Below the pieces are notes generated by a model that was not told where the DNA came from, did not search any database, and saw only the letters and a list, made by a program, of their open reading frames with translations. The translations under genes and the position numbers were made by a program. From positions 1-64,000 of the forward strand of contig NZ_RQGH01000005.1 in assembly GCF_004769635.1 (NCBI RefSeq): a stretch of 64,000 nt of DNA. Reading direction: 5' to 3'. This document shows positions 1 through 8,667 of the stretch, piece by piece; positions within the stretch are counted from its first letter, which is position 1; the number at the start of each line of letters is the position of its first letter. The stretch comes from Leptospira jelokensis (GTDB lineage Bacteria; Spirochaetota; Leptospiria; Leptospirales; Leptospiraceae).

Positions 1-2
1 TA

Positions 3-170
3 AGGTTTGTGCCTGAACTGAAGGAATTACTAACTTTGGGAGGTTCTAAAACTGTTGGCTTTGGTGATTTCCTCTGCTCGAAGGGGGACTCGAACCCCCA
101 CACCTTGCGGCACTACCACCTCAAAGTAGCGTGTCTACCAATTCCACCATCCGAGCGGGTGTGTATGTAG
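3..170 (+). CDS. possible 3' end of an upstream gene (partial, doubtful)
   Basis: Of the three plus-strand frames entering the window, only this one stays open, for 55 codons up to a TAG at 168-170. The first part, before the tRNA, reads like ordinary protein and includes LTLGGSKTVGFGDF. The rest runs antisense through the tRNA-Leu gene and has the typical composition of translated tRNA. The real gene could therefore end with a tail encoded by the tRNA complement, as the gene ending at 31962 does. With no upstream sequence I cannot name it or prove it is coding. Confidence 0.25.
   Translation, partial: RFVPELKELLTLGGSKTVGFGDFLCSKGDSNPHTLRHYHLKVACLPIPPSERVCM
75..156 (-). tRNA. tRNA-Leu (anticodon GAG)
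   Basis: Read on the minus strand this folds as a class II tRNA: a 7-bp acceptor stem (GCTCGGA with TTCGAGC), a D arm with AATTGGTAGACA, an anticodon stem CTACT/GGTAG closing the loop TTGAGGT, a variable arm, and a T arm with GGTTCGAGTCC. The GAG anticodon reads leucine codons CUC and CUU. The discriminator is A at position 75 and CCA is not encoded. It stands alone, not in a tRNA cluster. Confidence 0.95.
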
Positions 171-259
171 GACAGGTTAGGAAAACGGGTTCTTTCGTCA
201 AGGACATGAATTTTCTCTTGTCACTGCGACTCTAAATTCGGTAGGTTGTAGGGGCAAGT

Positions 260-898
260 ATGCAAGTATCCGATCTTACATTTCGTTTCAAATTACTTTT
301 CCTTGGGTTTCTATCCCCTGTCTTCATCACTCTGGGACTGTTATTTTCCGCACCCTATTGGCTCACTTCCAGTGAACCATACCAAAAATCGGATGTTGCC
401 GTCCTTGAAATCACAGACCATCCCCCCACACTCAAACATTTAAAAGCAATTGCATCGTTATATACAAAATCCGATTTCAAGAAACTAATCCTTGTTAGCA
501 AAGAAGATAAAACACAAAACCAATTGATAGGTCCCTTTGAGATGGACCAAAAAACCAAAGGAATCCTTATTTCTAACGGAATACCTGGTTCTCAAATTGC
601 CACGGTTTTGATCAGCACATCCAAAATGGGTGACACGGATGAGGCATCGAAAAACCTATTAAAAATAGCTGTTTCTGACAACTTAGGGTCGATTTTACTT
701 CTGACACGAGAGTTTGAAAAACGACGTGTTCTGAATATTTACAAAAAAACACTAACCAGTTTGCCCGTGAAGGTCACAGCGTACAGTTTTCCCTCTGAAG
801 TTTCTCATTCCAATTGGTTTTTGTCGGAATCGGGTGTAAAAGAAATTTCAATCGAATTTGTACGTTATATTTATTCTTACATTAGAGGTATCCTTTAA
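260..898 (+). CDS. DUF218/YdcF-like membrane-anchored protein
   Basis: A 212-residue protein with one hydrophobic helix near residues 10-35, consistent with a signal anchor, and a soluble remainder. The pattern [10 protein letters not shown] followed by a beta strand [13 protein letters not shown], and the C-terminal [18 protein letters not shown] stretch, resemble the DUF218 (YdcF/ElyC/SanA) family, whose members act in envelope metabolism. The similarity is weak: the usual glycine-rich start of that domain is not obvious. The stop lies just before the lysS ATG, so the two genes are probably cotranscribed. Confidence 0.6.
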   Translation: MQVSDLTFRFKLLFLGFLSPVFITLGLLFSAPYWLTSSEPYQKSDVAVLEITDHPPTLKHLKAIASLYTKSDFKKLILVSKEDKTQNQLIGPFEMDQKTKGILISNGIPGSQIATVLISTSKMGDTDEASKNLLKIAVSDNLGSILLLTREFEKRRVLNIYKKTLTSLPVKVTAYSFPSEVSHSNWFLSESGVKEISIEFVRYIYSYIRGIL

Positions 899-899
899 C

Positions 900-2393
900 A
901 TGGATGAAATTAAAGATTCAAACGAACTCATAGAACAACGAATTCAAAAAATAAACGATTTAAAAACAAAAGGAATCAATCCATACCCCCTTCGTTTTTT
1001 TCCAGATTCCAATTCAAAACAACTCCTAGAAAGTTTTGATCCAAACAGTACCGAAAAAAAATCTTTTAAACTTGGTGGCCGTTTGCATGCCAAACGTGTG
1101 ATGGGGAAAGCAAGTTTTGCACATTTAAAAGATGCGGAAGGCCTTATCCAATTGTATGCGACTCGTGATGACTTGGGAGAAGAAAACTATTCCCTTTTCA
1201 AATCACTTGACCTTGGGGATTGGATTGGACTTGAAGGTTGGCTTTTCCAAACCCAAAAAGGGGAAACTACGCTCCATTTAACAAACGTTCAACTACTCGC
1301 AAAATGTATCCGTCCTCTACCCGTTGTCAAAGAAAAGGACGGTGTTGTTTATGATGCATTTTCTGATGTAGAACAACGATACCGAATGCGGTACGTGGAC
1401 CTCGTCGTAAACGAAAACGTTCGGGAAACATTCAAAATGCGTTCACGGATCATTTCTGAGATCCGTAAGTTTTTAACGAATGAAGGCTTTTTGGAAGTAG
1501 AAACTCCGATGATGCAGCCCATCGCCGGTGGTGCTGCCGCTAGACCCTTTGTCACCCACCACAACACACTTGATATGGAACTATTCCTTCGGATCGCTCC
1601 AGAACTCTATTTGAAACGCCTCATTGTCGGTGGTATGGACCGAGTGTTTGAACTGAATCGCAACTTTCGAAATGAAGGTATCTCCACGAAACACAATCCA
1701 GAATTTACGATGATGGAAGCCTATATGGCGTTTGGCGATATGGAAACCATGTTGTCCCTAACAGAAAGGATGATTGTAACGGTAGCCACTGCCATTGGGA
1801 AAGGATTAAAATTTCCTTATGGAAAAGACCAAATTGACCTCACTCCTCCATGGAAACGAGTGAAGTACATCGACATCATCAAAGAGTATTCTGGAATCGA
1901 TTTTAGCCAAATTACCGATGTCAAAGAAGCCATTGAAAAGGCAAAATCCAAAGGTGTGGATTCCTCAGATTCAGTTTCCATTTGGAAAGTTTGTGATGAT
2001 GTGTTTAGCTCCCTTGTGGAACCACATCTCATCCAACCGATTTTTATTACTGATTTTCCTAAAGAACTCTCCCCTCTTGCAAAATCCAGGGAAGACGATC
2101 CGAAATACGTGGAACGATTTGAACCCTATGTGGCGGGACGTGAGATTGGAAACGCTTTTACGGAGCTAAACGATCCATTCGACCAAAGGGAACGATTTGA
2201 AGAACAGGTAAAACAAAGGGAAGCTGGGGACGATGAAGCCTTTATGATGGATGATGATTACATCCGTGCATTAGAATATGGTCTTCCACCAACAGGTGGT
2301 CTTGGCATTGGAATCGACAGGCTTGTGATGTTACTCACAGATTCTCATTCCATCCGTGATACGATCCTATTCCCACTGATGAGACCTGAATAA
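900..2393 (+). CDS. lysS: lysyl-tRNA synthetase, class II
   Basis: LysRS charges tRNA-Lys with lysine using ATP. The 497-residue product has an N-terminal OB-fold anticodon-binding domain ([18 protein letters not shown]), then class II motif 1 around [21 protein letters not shown], motif 2 with [20 protein letters not shown], and motif 3 [13 protein letters not shown] near the C-terminus. Length matches the bacterial family (about 500). I chose ATG 900, preceded by AGAGG at 883-887; an in-frame start at 858 would add 14 residues that overlap the previous gene and lack similarity. A strong terminator follows. Confidence 0.97.
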   Translation: MDEIKDSNELIEQRIQKINDLKTKGINPYPLRFFPDSNSKQLLESFDPNSTEKKSFKLGGRLHAKRVMGKASFAHLKDAEGLIQLYATRDDLGEENYSLFKSLDLGDWIGLEGWLFQTQKGETTLHLTNVQLLAKCIRPLPVVKEKDGVVYDAFSDVEQRYRMRYVDLVVNENVRETFKMRSRIISEIRKFLTNEGFLEVETPMMQPIAGGAAARPFVTHHNTLDMELFLRIAPELYLKRLIVGGMDRVFELNRNFRNEGISTKHNPEFTMMEAYMAFGDMETMLSLTERMIVTVATAIGKGLKFPYGKDQIDLTPPWKRVKYIDIIKEYSGIDFSQITDVKEAIEKAKSKGVDSSDSVSIWKVCDDVFSSLVEPHLIQPIFITDFPKELSPLAKSREDDPKYVERFEPYVAGREIGNAFTELNDPFDQRERFEEQVKQREAGDDEAFMMDDDYIRALEYGLPPTGGLGIGIDRLVMLLTDSHSIRDTILFPLMRPE

Positions 2394-2420
2394 CATCCAA
2401 CCAAATCTTTTGACCAAATC

Positions 2421-2459
2421 AAAAACCTCTCCCAATCCAAAGATTTCGGAGAGGTTTTT
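2421..2459. terminator. intrinsic terminator after lysS, possibly bidirectional
   Basis: A perfect 12-bp inverted repeat, AAAAACCTCTCC at 2421-2432 and GGAGAGGTTTTT at 2448-2459, closes a 15-base loop. The T run on the plus strand and A run at the other end allow termination of lysS and of the convergent lipoprotein gene ending at 2556. Confidence 0.85.
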
Positions 2460-2555
2460 GATTTTGAAATGGATTGCCTTTCTGAAAGATTACTACGTGC
2501 GAAATGAATCTTTCCGCGGAATACGAAAGAATGTAAATTCCACGGTAAAAAAGGA

Positions 2556-3104
2556 TTATCGTTTGTTGATATTCAATTTTGGTTCTGATTCAATCACACG
2601 AATGAGTTTTGATAAATTACTTTGAAAGGCAGCAGTTTGGCTACTTGACAATTGGTAATTGATGGTTTCCTTTCTATTTGTGTAACTAATTGTGATATTT
2701 TGGTTTTCCCCAATTTTTGGTAAAATTTCTTGGGTAAGTGCAGAAGTCACAACAATCGTATCCGAATAATCAGTGTTTGTTTTTTTAAGGTTGTACCAGG
2801 TTTCACCTAACTTAAGAGAAACTCCGATTGGAATGTCCACATCAAAGGTTCCAATTTCATAAAGGAGAAAATACGTTACAGCACCAGTGCCATTGTCCCT
2901 TTCCGCTTTGAAGTAAACACAAGGCCTCTTTCCTGGAAATACCCAAAGGTATTTTTGCATACAAATGTCTTTCGAAATTGCCGTTTGTTGTTCCAAAGTG
3001 GGTTCCGGGGTCACCACAAAGGCCTTTGTTCCAGAACAGGAAACAAGGACCAAAAAAAGGAGGAAAATGGAGGAAATTCGGGTCAAAGAGAAGATTCTTT
3101 CCAT
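2556..3104 (-). CDS. putative lipoprotein of unknown function
   Basis: A 182-residue protein with a typical lipoprotein signal: a positively charged start, a hydrophobic core (SSIFLLFLVLV) and a cysteine in LVSCSGTKAF near residue 23, so it is probably lipidated and exported to the envelope. The mature part is mostly beta-strand-like, with no motif I recognise. It is transcribed away from serA, whose start lies 57 bases off, and converges on the lysS terminator. Confidence 0.7.
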   Translation of the reverse strand: MERIFSLTRISSIFLLFLVLVSCSGTKAFVVTPEPTLEQQTAISKDICMQKYLWVFPGKRPCVYFKAERDNGTGAVTYFLLYEIGTFDVDIPIGVSLKLGETWYNLKKTNTDYSDTIVVTSALTQEILPKIGENQNITISYTNRKETINYQLSSSQTAAFQSNLSKLIRVIESEPKLNINKR

Positions 3105-3161
3105 GATACACCCAACCTTTTTCGAGATGCAAGGTTTGGCAAAGGAAAAAATCCTGTTCCT

Positions 3162-4385
3162 ATGGTATCTTATCCCAAAGGTAAAATAAAAGTCCTACTT
3201 CTGGAAAACATCCATAAGGATGCTTACGAACTTTTCCACCGAGATGGTTTTGATGTGACTCTTGTCAAGGATGCAATGGAAGAAGACGAGCTCATTGCCA
3301 AAATTGGTGATGTGCATGTGCTAGGAATCCGTAGCAAAACCAATGTCTCAAAGAAAGCTCTGGAACACGCGAAAAAATTAATGACGATCGGATGTTTCTG
3401 CATTGGAACGAACCAAGTGGAATTGGAAGAAGCGGAAAAAAAAGCAGTCCCAGTCTTCAATGCTCCTTATAGCAATACAAGGTCTGTCGCAGAACTCGTG
3501 ATTGCTGAAATCATTATGCTTGCAAGGAAAGCTTCTGACCAATCAAAGGATGTTCACTTAGGTAAGTGGAATAAAATTGCAAAAGGGTGTTTTGAAGTCC
3601 GTGGGAAAACATTGGGAATCATTGGCTATGGTCATATTGGAACCCAAGTGTCTGTACTTGCTGAATCCATGGGGATGCGAGTGGTTTTCTACGATATCAT
3701 CTCCAAATTACCTCTGGGAAATGCCACTGCTGCCCCGAGTTACGAAGAACTCTTAAAACAATCAGACTTTATCTCTTTCCATGTTCCAGAAACAGATGAA
3801 ACAAAAAACCTATTCCGTAAGGAACACTTGAACCTACTCAAAAATGGAGCCTATGTCTTAAATTTGTCCCGAGGTAAGGTCTTGGAAATTGATGCCCTTG
3901 TGGAAGGTATCAAGTCCGGTAAAATTGCCGGAGCCGGAGTTGACGTTTTTCCGGAAGAACCGAAATCCAATGATGATCCATTCATCAGCCCTTTGCAAGG
4001 ACTTCCCAATGTGATCCTCACACCACATATTGGTGGTTCCACAGAAGAAGCTCAAAAAAATATTGGAACGGAAGTTGCGGAAAAACTTTTAAAATTCATC
4101 AACAATGGATCCACTACATTTTCGGTTAACTTTCCGAATATTGAACTGGGAAGTTTGAAGTCTGGTTACCACCGCATTTTGAATATCCACCAAAACCAAC
4201 CGGGTTTCCTTCGCGATATTAACTCCATCATTTCCGATATGGGGGGAAATATCCTCACACAGAACTTAAGCACATCAGCTAATATTGGTTACTTAAGCAT
4301 GGAAATCGATAAAAACTTGGGTGATGAATTAAAAAACAAAATCAAAGCCCATAAACATTCGATTCGAACTCGAATCCTCTACTAA
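3162..4385 (+). CDS. serA: D-3-phosphoglycerate dehydrogenase
   Basis: SerA oxidises 3-phosphoglycerate with NAD in the first step of serine synthesis. From ATG 3162 the product is 407 residues, close to the 410 of E. coli SerA. It shows the substrate domain, the Rossmann motif GIIGYGHIGTQVSVLAESMG, the catalytic Arg/Glu/His region ending in the TPHIGGSTEEAQ segment, and a C-terminal ACT domain (NQPGFLRDINSIISDMGGNI) like those that bind serine for feedback inhibition. The longer open frame upstream runs into the divergent lipoprotein gene and was not used. No strong Shine-Dalgarno lies close to the start. Confidence 0.93.
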   Translation: MVSYPKGKIKVLLLENIHKDAYELFHRDGFDVTLVKDAMEEDELIAKIGDVHVLGIRSKTNVSKKALEHAKKLMTIGCFCIGTNQVELEEAEKKAVPVFNAPYSNTRSVAELVIAEIIMLARKASDQSKDVHLGKWNKIAKGCFEVRGKTLGIIGYGHIGTQVSVLAESMGMRVVFYDIISKLPLGNATAAPSYEELLKQSDFISFHVPETDETKNLFRKEHLNLLKNGAYVLNLSRGKVLEIDALVEGIKSGKIAGAGVDVFPEEPKSNDDPFISPLQGLPNVILTPHIGGSTEEAQKNIGTEVAEKLLKFINNGSTTFSVNFPNIELGSLKSGYHRILNIHQNQPGFLRDINSIISDMGGNILTQNLSTSANIGYLSMEIDKNLGDELKNKIKAHKHSIRTRILY

Positions 4386-4409
4386 CAAAACGGGAAGGAT
4401 GGAATCCTG

Positions 4410-5186
4410 ATGATAGAAGTCCTTCCCATTTTTACAAACTCTCCCCTTCGCAATTTTACCTATTTGATTTTCTCCCATCGAACTGGTGAGGTGTATTGTG
4501 TGGATCCTTACAATGCCCCACTCATCATCAATCAAATCAAAAATTTAGGATTAAAACTAAAAGGAATTTTGAATACCCATGAACATGGAGACCATACAGA
4601 AGGGAATTTGGAATTAAAAGCAGAAACCAATTGCCTTGTGTATGGGCACAAACTTGCAAAAGGAAAGATCCCAGGCCTAGACAAAACGTTAGAAGAAGGG
4701 GATGTATGTTTCTCAGTGGAAGGAGAAACCATTGAAGTTTGGGACACACCAGGCCATACCTTCTCCCATCTAAGTTTTGTTCATAAAAATCCAAAGACAA
4801 TACTTGGAATTTTTTCAGGTGATACCTTATTCAATGTTGGTGTCGGAAATTGTTTCCGAGGTGGTGATCCAAATGTTTTGTATGATACAATTCAAACAAA
4901 GTATGCTTCTCTTCCTGATTCCTGCCTCCTCTATCCAGGGCATGACTACCTGGAAAACAACTTGGCATTTGCGACCCACGTAGAACCAAACCACGAGTTT
5001 CGCGAATCATTCCAAAAAACAAGGAAAGATCAGTTTATAGCAACCATTGGATGGGAAAAGAAAATCAGTCCTTTTTTCCGGCCTGAATCAAACTCACTAA
5101 AATCCCGACTAACAGAACTAGGTGAAACGATTACAGATAACAGGTCTATATTTTTGGCATTACGAAAACTAAGAGACCATTGGTAA
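4410..5186 (+). CDS. gloB: metallo-beta-lactamase fold hydrolase, glyoxalase II-like
   Basis: A 258-residue enzyme with all metal ligands of glyoxalase II: THEHGDH, DTPGHTFSH, the bridging Asp in FSGDTLF, and YPGHDYLENNLAF. Glyoxalase II hydrolyses S-lactoylglutathione to lactate and glutathione, the second step of methylglyoxal removal. The length and ENNLAFA segment fit GloB better than other members of the fold. That the window also carries genes for making glutathione supports this role, but another thioester substrate is possible. The start at 4410 follows GGAAGGA at 4392. Confidence 0.8.
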   Translation: MIEVLPIFTNSPLRNFTYLIFSHRTGEVYCVDPYNAPLIINQIKNLGLKLKGILNTHEHGDHTEGNLELKAETNCLVYGHKLAKGKIPGLDKTLEEGDVCFSVEGETIEVWDTPGHTFSHLSFVHKNPKTILGIFSGDTLFNVGVGNCFRGGDPNVLYDTIQTKYASLPDSCLLYPGHDYLENNLAFATHVEPNHEFRESFQKTRKDQFIATIGWEKKISPFFRPESNSLKSRLTELGETITDNRSIFLALRKLRDHW

Positions 5187-5231
5187 AATTTTCATTTTAC
5201 AAATGGATCATGGCTTTGTAACGTTAAGTTT

Positions 5232-5360
5232 ATGACATTACTCATCGTCAGTCTTTTGGTATCGATTGGCCAAATTTTTTTAGCAAAGGCATTTGTTACG
5301 GTTTGGGCATTGGCTTTTTTTTGTAACTTAGGAATGTACATTTTACCATTATACAAATAA
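5232..5360 (+). CDS. small hydrophobic membrane peptide, 42 residues
   Basis: An ATG-to-TAA frame of 42 codons coding for an almost wholly hydrophobic peptide (MTLLIVSLLVSIGQIFLA, then AFVTVWALAFFCNLGMYILP, ending in LYK), enough for one long or two short membrane helices. It fills most of the gap between gloB and the nuclease gene, and its stop codon abuts the AAGGA ribosome-binding site of the latter, so cotranscription is likely. Its own ribosome-binding site is weak. Function unknown; coding status rests only on composition and position. Confidence 0.4.
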   Translation: MTLLIVSLLVSIGQIFLAKAFVTVWALAFFCNLGMYILPLYK

Positions 5361-5376
5361 AGGAACCTATTTTCAG

Positions 5377-6150
5377 TTGAGAACCTTCCTCATTTCTCTC
5401 ATCTCCATCACAGTTATCATTTGGGCCATTGCTACCTTCTCTCAAAACATGGAAACAGAAACCAGTGGCAAAAACCGAATCACCGACTTCCAAAAAGCCA
5501 AACGAGTCTTAAAACGTTTTTACAAACAAATTGGAAAAGATTTTTATTGTGGATGTGAGTTTGAAAAGGATGACGAGGAACTTGGCCGTTTCAAAATCAA
5601 ACAAGAGTCATGTGGTTTGCAAGCAAGGAAAGATCCGAAACGCCAAACATGGATTGAGTGGGAACATATCGTTCCCGCTTATAGTTTTGGAAAGAATCGT
5701 GAGTGTTGGACGAAACCAAACTGTGAAGTGAACGCCAAAATTTTAAAAGGACGAAAGTGTTGTAGTGCCACCGATCCCGAATTCAATCTCATCGAAGCAG
5801 ACCTCCATAATATCGTACCCGTCCCTGGTGAAATCAATGCAGATCGAGGGATCTATCCCTTTGGTGAAATCGACGGAGAACCAAGGGCTTACGGCCTCTG
5901 TGATTTTGAGGTGAACTTCAAAGAATCGTTAGCAGAACCTAAACCAGAGATCAGAGGGGATATCGCTCGCATTTACTTTTATATGGAATGGAGATACCAA
6001 ATCCCAATCCCCGAAGGGAAACGGGAGCTCTACTTGGCATGGCACAAAGCGGACCCTCCCGATACCTTTGAAATTCGTAAAAACGAAATCATAGAACGAC
6101 TCCAAAAAATCAAAAATCCATTTGTGGAAGGTGAAATCCCACTCCCATAA
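5377..6150 (+). CDS. secreted endonuclease I (EndA/Dns family)
   Basis: A 257-residue nuclease of the periplasmic/extracellular endonuclease I family, which cuts DNA and often RNA with a beta-beta-alpha-metal site. It has a hydrophobic N-terminal export segment (residues 5-22), the catalytic EWEHIVPA with the general-base His, LHNIVPVPGEINADR with the metal-binding Asn, and RGDIARIYFYME. Several cysteine pairs (CGCEF, CGLQ, CWTKPNC, CC) suggest disulfides outside the cytoplasm. The start is TTG, placed 10 bases after AAGGA at 5360-5364. It could serve nutrient scavenging or defence against extracellular DNA traps. Confidence 0.88.
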   Translation: MRTFLISLISITVIIWAIATFSQNMETETSGKNRITDFQKAKRVLKRFYKQIGKDFYCGCEFEKDDEELGRFKIKQESCGLQARKDPKRQTWIEWEHIVPAYSFGKNRECWTKPNCEVNAKILKGRKCCSATDPEFNLIEADLHNIVPVPGEINADRGIYPFGEIDGEPRAYGLCDFEVNFKESLAEPKPEIRGDIARIYFYMEWRYQIPIPEGKRELYLAWHKADPPDTFEIRKNEIIERLQKIKNPFVEGEIPLP

Positions 6151-6250
6151 TGTCCCAAGTGGTGCCAAAGATGCAAAAAATCAAATTCTAAAATTGCCAA
6201 AACAAAGATAGCTTCATTTACAGAATCAGCCTAGTTGTGAGTCTGGAACC

Positions 6251-7636
6251 ATGATGAAGGAATATGACATCTTGGTGATTGGAGCCGGTGCTGGTACAAA
6301 ACTTGTCACCCCACCCTCCCAAATAGGCAAACGAGTGGCCGTGTTCGAAAAGGAAACTCCTGGGGGGACGTGCCTCAACAGAGGTTGTATCCCTTCCAAA
6401 ATGGTCATCTATCCTTCGGAACTGCTTCGTTTAGGGGAAGAATCGAAACGATTTGGAATCCAATGGGACGAGAAACCTAAATTTCAAGTGGGTTCAATAT
6501 TCCAAAGGGTAAATGAAACGGTCAAATTCGATGCAGATTCGATTCCCATTGCTTATGAGAAAAATCCCAATATTCACTACTATCCAAAAAAGGTTTGGTT
6601 TCAGGCACCAAAAATCATCACTGATGGTGTAGACGAATACACCGCCAAACACATATTTGTTGTGACTGGCACAAGACCAAAACTTCCGAAAATACCAGGA
6701 TTACTCGAAACACCCTATTGGACTTCAAGAGAAGCACTTTCACCAAAATTTTTTCCAAAATCCCTTCTCATCATTGGAGCAGGATTCATCTCACTTGAAT
6801 TAGGTGCCGCCTATTCGGCCTATGGATGTGAAGTCACAGGTCTCACCCGAGGCGAAGTGTTATCACATGCAGACATTGATATCAAAAAAGAACTCATGGC
6901 CCACCTCCCTTTTCCGATCCAAACTGGATTGGACATCCACTCTGTGACCTACCAAAACAACAAATTCCAGGTAAGGGCAAAAAATCATGAAGGCAAAGAC
7001 TTACATTATGAAGCAGAACAATTGCTCATAGCAACGGGGATCACACCAAATACAGAAGACTTACACTTAGAAAACACAAATATCAAAACAAATTCAGATG
7101 GATATATCCTTGTTGATGAAACCTTACAAACAAATGAACCGGGTGTGTATGCATTTGGTGATGTCATCGGAAGGTATTTTTTTCGACATAGTGCCAACTT
7201 TGAAGGAGAATATCTCTTCGAACACCTATTTGGTGAAAACAAAAAAGGACCCATCCAATACCCACCAATGCCAGAGGCGATTTTCACATACCCACAAATT
7301 GCAAGTGTTGGAAAAACGGAAGGAGAATTGATAAACGAGAATATCGCCTACTATAAAGGCATCAATCCGTATCGCGCAAGCGCCACAGGCATGGCACGAT
7401 TATCGGAGTATGGTTTTGTGAAAGTACTCGTTTCAAAAGAAACAGAAGAAGTCCTTGGAGCCCATATCATCGGCGAGGAAGCGGCGAACCTGCTCCACCA
7501 AATTGTAATGGGTATGTTTTTAAAAGCGAAACTGAGTGATTATTTGGATATGATTTACATCCATCCAGCCATTTCAGAAATCACAAGGAATGCCTTCCGA
7601 AAAGTACGAGAACAAAAATTAAACGAGGGAAAATGA
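6251..7636 (+). CDS. FAD-dependent disulfide oxidoreductase (dihydrolipoyl dehydrogenase-like)
   Basis: A 461-residue class I pyridine nucleotide-disulfide oxidoreductase: FAD-binding GAGAGTKLVTPP at residues 11-22, redox-active Cys41 and Cys46 in GGTCLNRGCIPSK, an NAD(P)-binding segment IIGAGFISLELGAAYSAYG, the FAD-contacting Asp in YAFGDVIG, and the C-terminal HPAISE catalytic His. The redox motif is of the dihydrolipoyl dehydrogenase type, but the third Gly of the first dinucleotide motif is Thr, as in mycothione reductase-like branches, so the true disulfide substrate is uncertain. It heads the run that ends in the glutaredoxins; its stop overlaps trhO by 4 bases. Confidence 0.85.
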   Translation: MMKEYDILVIGAGAGTKLVTPPSQIGKRVAVFEKETPGGTCLNRGCIPSKMVIYPSELLRLGEESKRFGIQWDEKPKFQVGSIFQRVNETVKFDADSIPIAYEKNPNIHYYPKKVWFQAPKIITDGVDEYTAKHIFVVTGTRPKLPKIPGLLETPYWTSREALSPKFFPKSLLIIGAGFISLELGAAYSAYGCEVTGLTRGEVLSHADIDIKKELMAHLPFPIQTGLDIHSVTYQNNKFQVRAKNHEGKDLHYEAEQLLIATGITPNTEDLHLENTNIKTNSDGYILVDETLQTNEPGVYAFGDVIGRYFFRHSANFEGEYLFEHLFGENKKGPIQYPPMPEAIFTYPQIASVGKTEGELINENIAYYKGINPYRASATGMARLSEYGFVKVLVSKETEEVLGAHIIGEEAANLLHQIVMGMFLKAKLSDYLDMIYIHPAISEITRNAFRKVREQKLNEGK

Positions 7637-8667
7637 TGAAAAAATTTTTATTCAATCGATATGACAAAGACACACTCATCAAAAAAGTTCTGGCAGACAA
7701 AAGGGAAAGGCGGGTCATTTCTTTTTATCGGTATGTGAAAATTGAGGATCCAATCGATTTTCGAAATCGTTTGTATGATACCTTTGATGATTTGGGAATT
7801 TTGGGTAGGATTTATTTGGCAAACGAAGGCATCAATGCACAGTTCTCAATACCCGTTGAAAACTACGAAAAATTACGCCAATTTGTTGATACCATTCCCG
7901 AATTAAAAGGTATCTACTTCAATGATGCCGTTGAAGACAAAAAAGAAAGTTTTATCAAACTTGCGATCAAGGTTCGTAGAAAAATCGTAGCCGATGGATT
8001 GGATGATTCCCAATTTGATCCTTCCGATGTTGGCACTCATCTATCCCCTCTTGAATTCCATCAAACTTTGGAGGAAGAAGGTGTGATTGTTGTGGACCTT
8101 CGCAATAATTATGAATCAGAAGTGGGTCATTTTGAAAACGCAATATTGCCAGATGTGGGAACCTTTCGCGAAGAACTTCCATTAGTTGAAAAAATATTAG
8201 AGAATGACAAAGACAAAAAAATCCTGCTCTATTGTACCGGTGGCATTCGTTGCGAAAAAGCAAGTGCTTACTTAAAATACAAGGGATTTGAAAAAGTACA
8301 CCAACTGCGTGGTGGGATCATCAATTATGCCAAGGCCATATCGGACCACGGACTCAAATCTAAATTTAAGGGAAAAAACTTTGTATTTGATGACAGGCTT
8401 GGCGAGCGGATCACGGATGATGTCCTGACCGTTTGTTATACTTGCGGTAAACCTTCTGACAGACATTCCAATTGTGCCAATTTAGGATGCCATGTTCTCA
8501 TTGTACAATGTGAGTCCTGTTCTGAATCCCTTTTAGGCTGTTGTTCTCATGAATGTAAAGAAATTGTCAGTTTGCCTGAGGAAACGCAAAAAAAATTACG
8601 GCAGGAACTCAGAAAACAACACAAATACCCATCTCACCACCTAACAAGAAAAATGGTAGGTAAATAA
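7633..8667 (+). CDS. trhO: tRNA uridine(34) hydroxylase, rhodanese family
   Basis: TrhO (YceA) uses oxygen to hydroxylate uridine 34 in several tRNAs, the first step towards 5-methoxyuridine-type wobble bases. The 344-residue product has the N-terminal acylphosphatase-like domain (RVISFYRYVKIEDP, YLANEGINAQFS), a rhodanese domain with active-site loop YCTGGIRCEKA and QLRGGIINY, and a cysteine-rich C-terminus (CYTCGKPSDRHSNCANLGCH) that may bind metal. The start overlaps the previous stop (ATGATG at the junction), and the next gene begins directly after its TAA. Confidence 0.93.
   Translation: MMKKFLFNRYDKDTLIKKVLADKRERRVISFYRYVKIEDPIDFRNRLYDTFDDLGILGRIYLANEGINAQFSIPVENYEKLRQFVDTIPELKGIYFNDAVEDKKESFIKLAIKVRRKIVADGLDDSQFDPSDVGTHLSPLEFHQTLEEEGVIVVDLRNNYESEVGHFENAILPDVGTFREELPLVEKILENDKDKKILLYCTGGIRCEKASAYLKYKGFEKVHQLRGGIINYAKAISDHGLKSKFKGKNFVFDDRLGERITDDVLTVCYTCGKPSDRHSNCANLGCHVLIVQCESCSESLLGCCSHECKEIVSLPEETQKKLRQELRKQHKYPSHHLTRKMVGK

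Noticed and set aside
858..899. In-frame upstream extension of lysS by 14 codons
   Set aside because: It overlaps the previous gene, has no ribosome-binding site and adds residues with no LysRS similarity; ATG 900 is preceded by AGAGG.
2410..2625. 71-codon plus-strand frame after lysS
   Set aside because: It crosses the terminator and the end of the lipoprotein gene, is low in complexity and looks like a chance frame.
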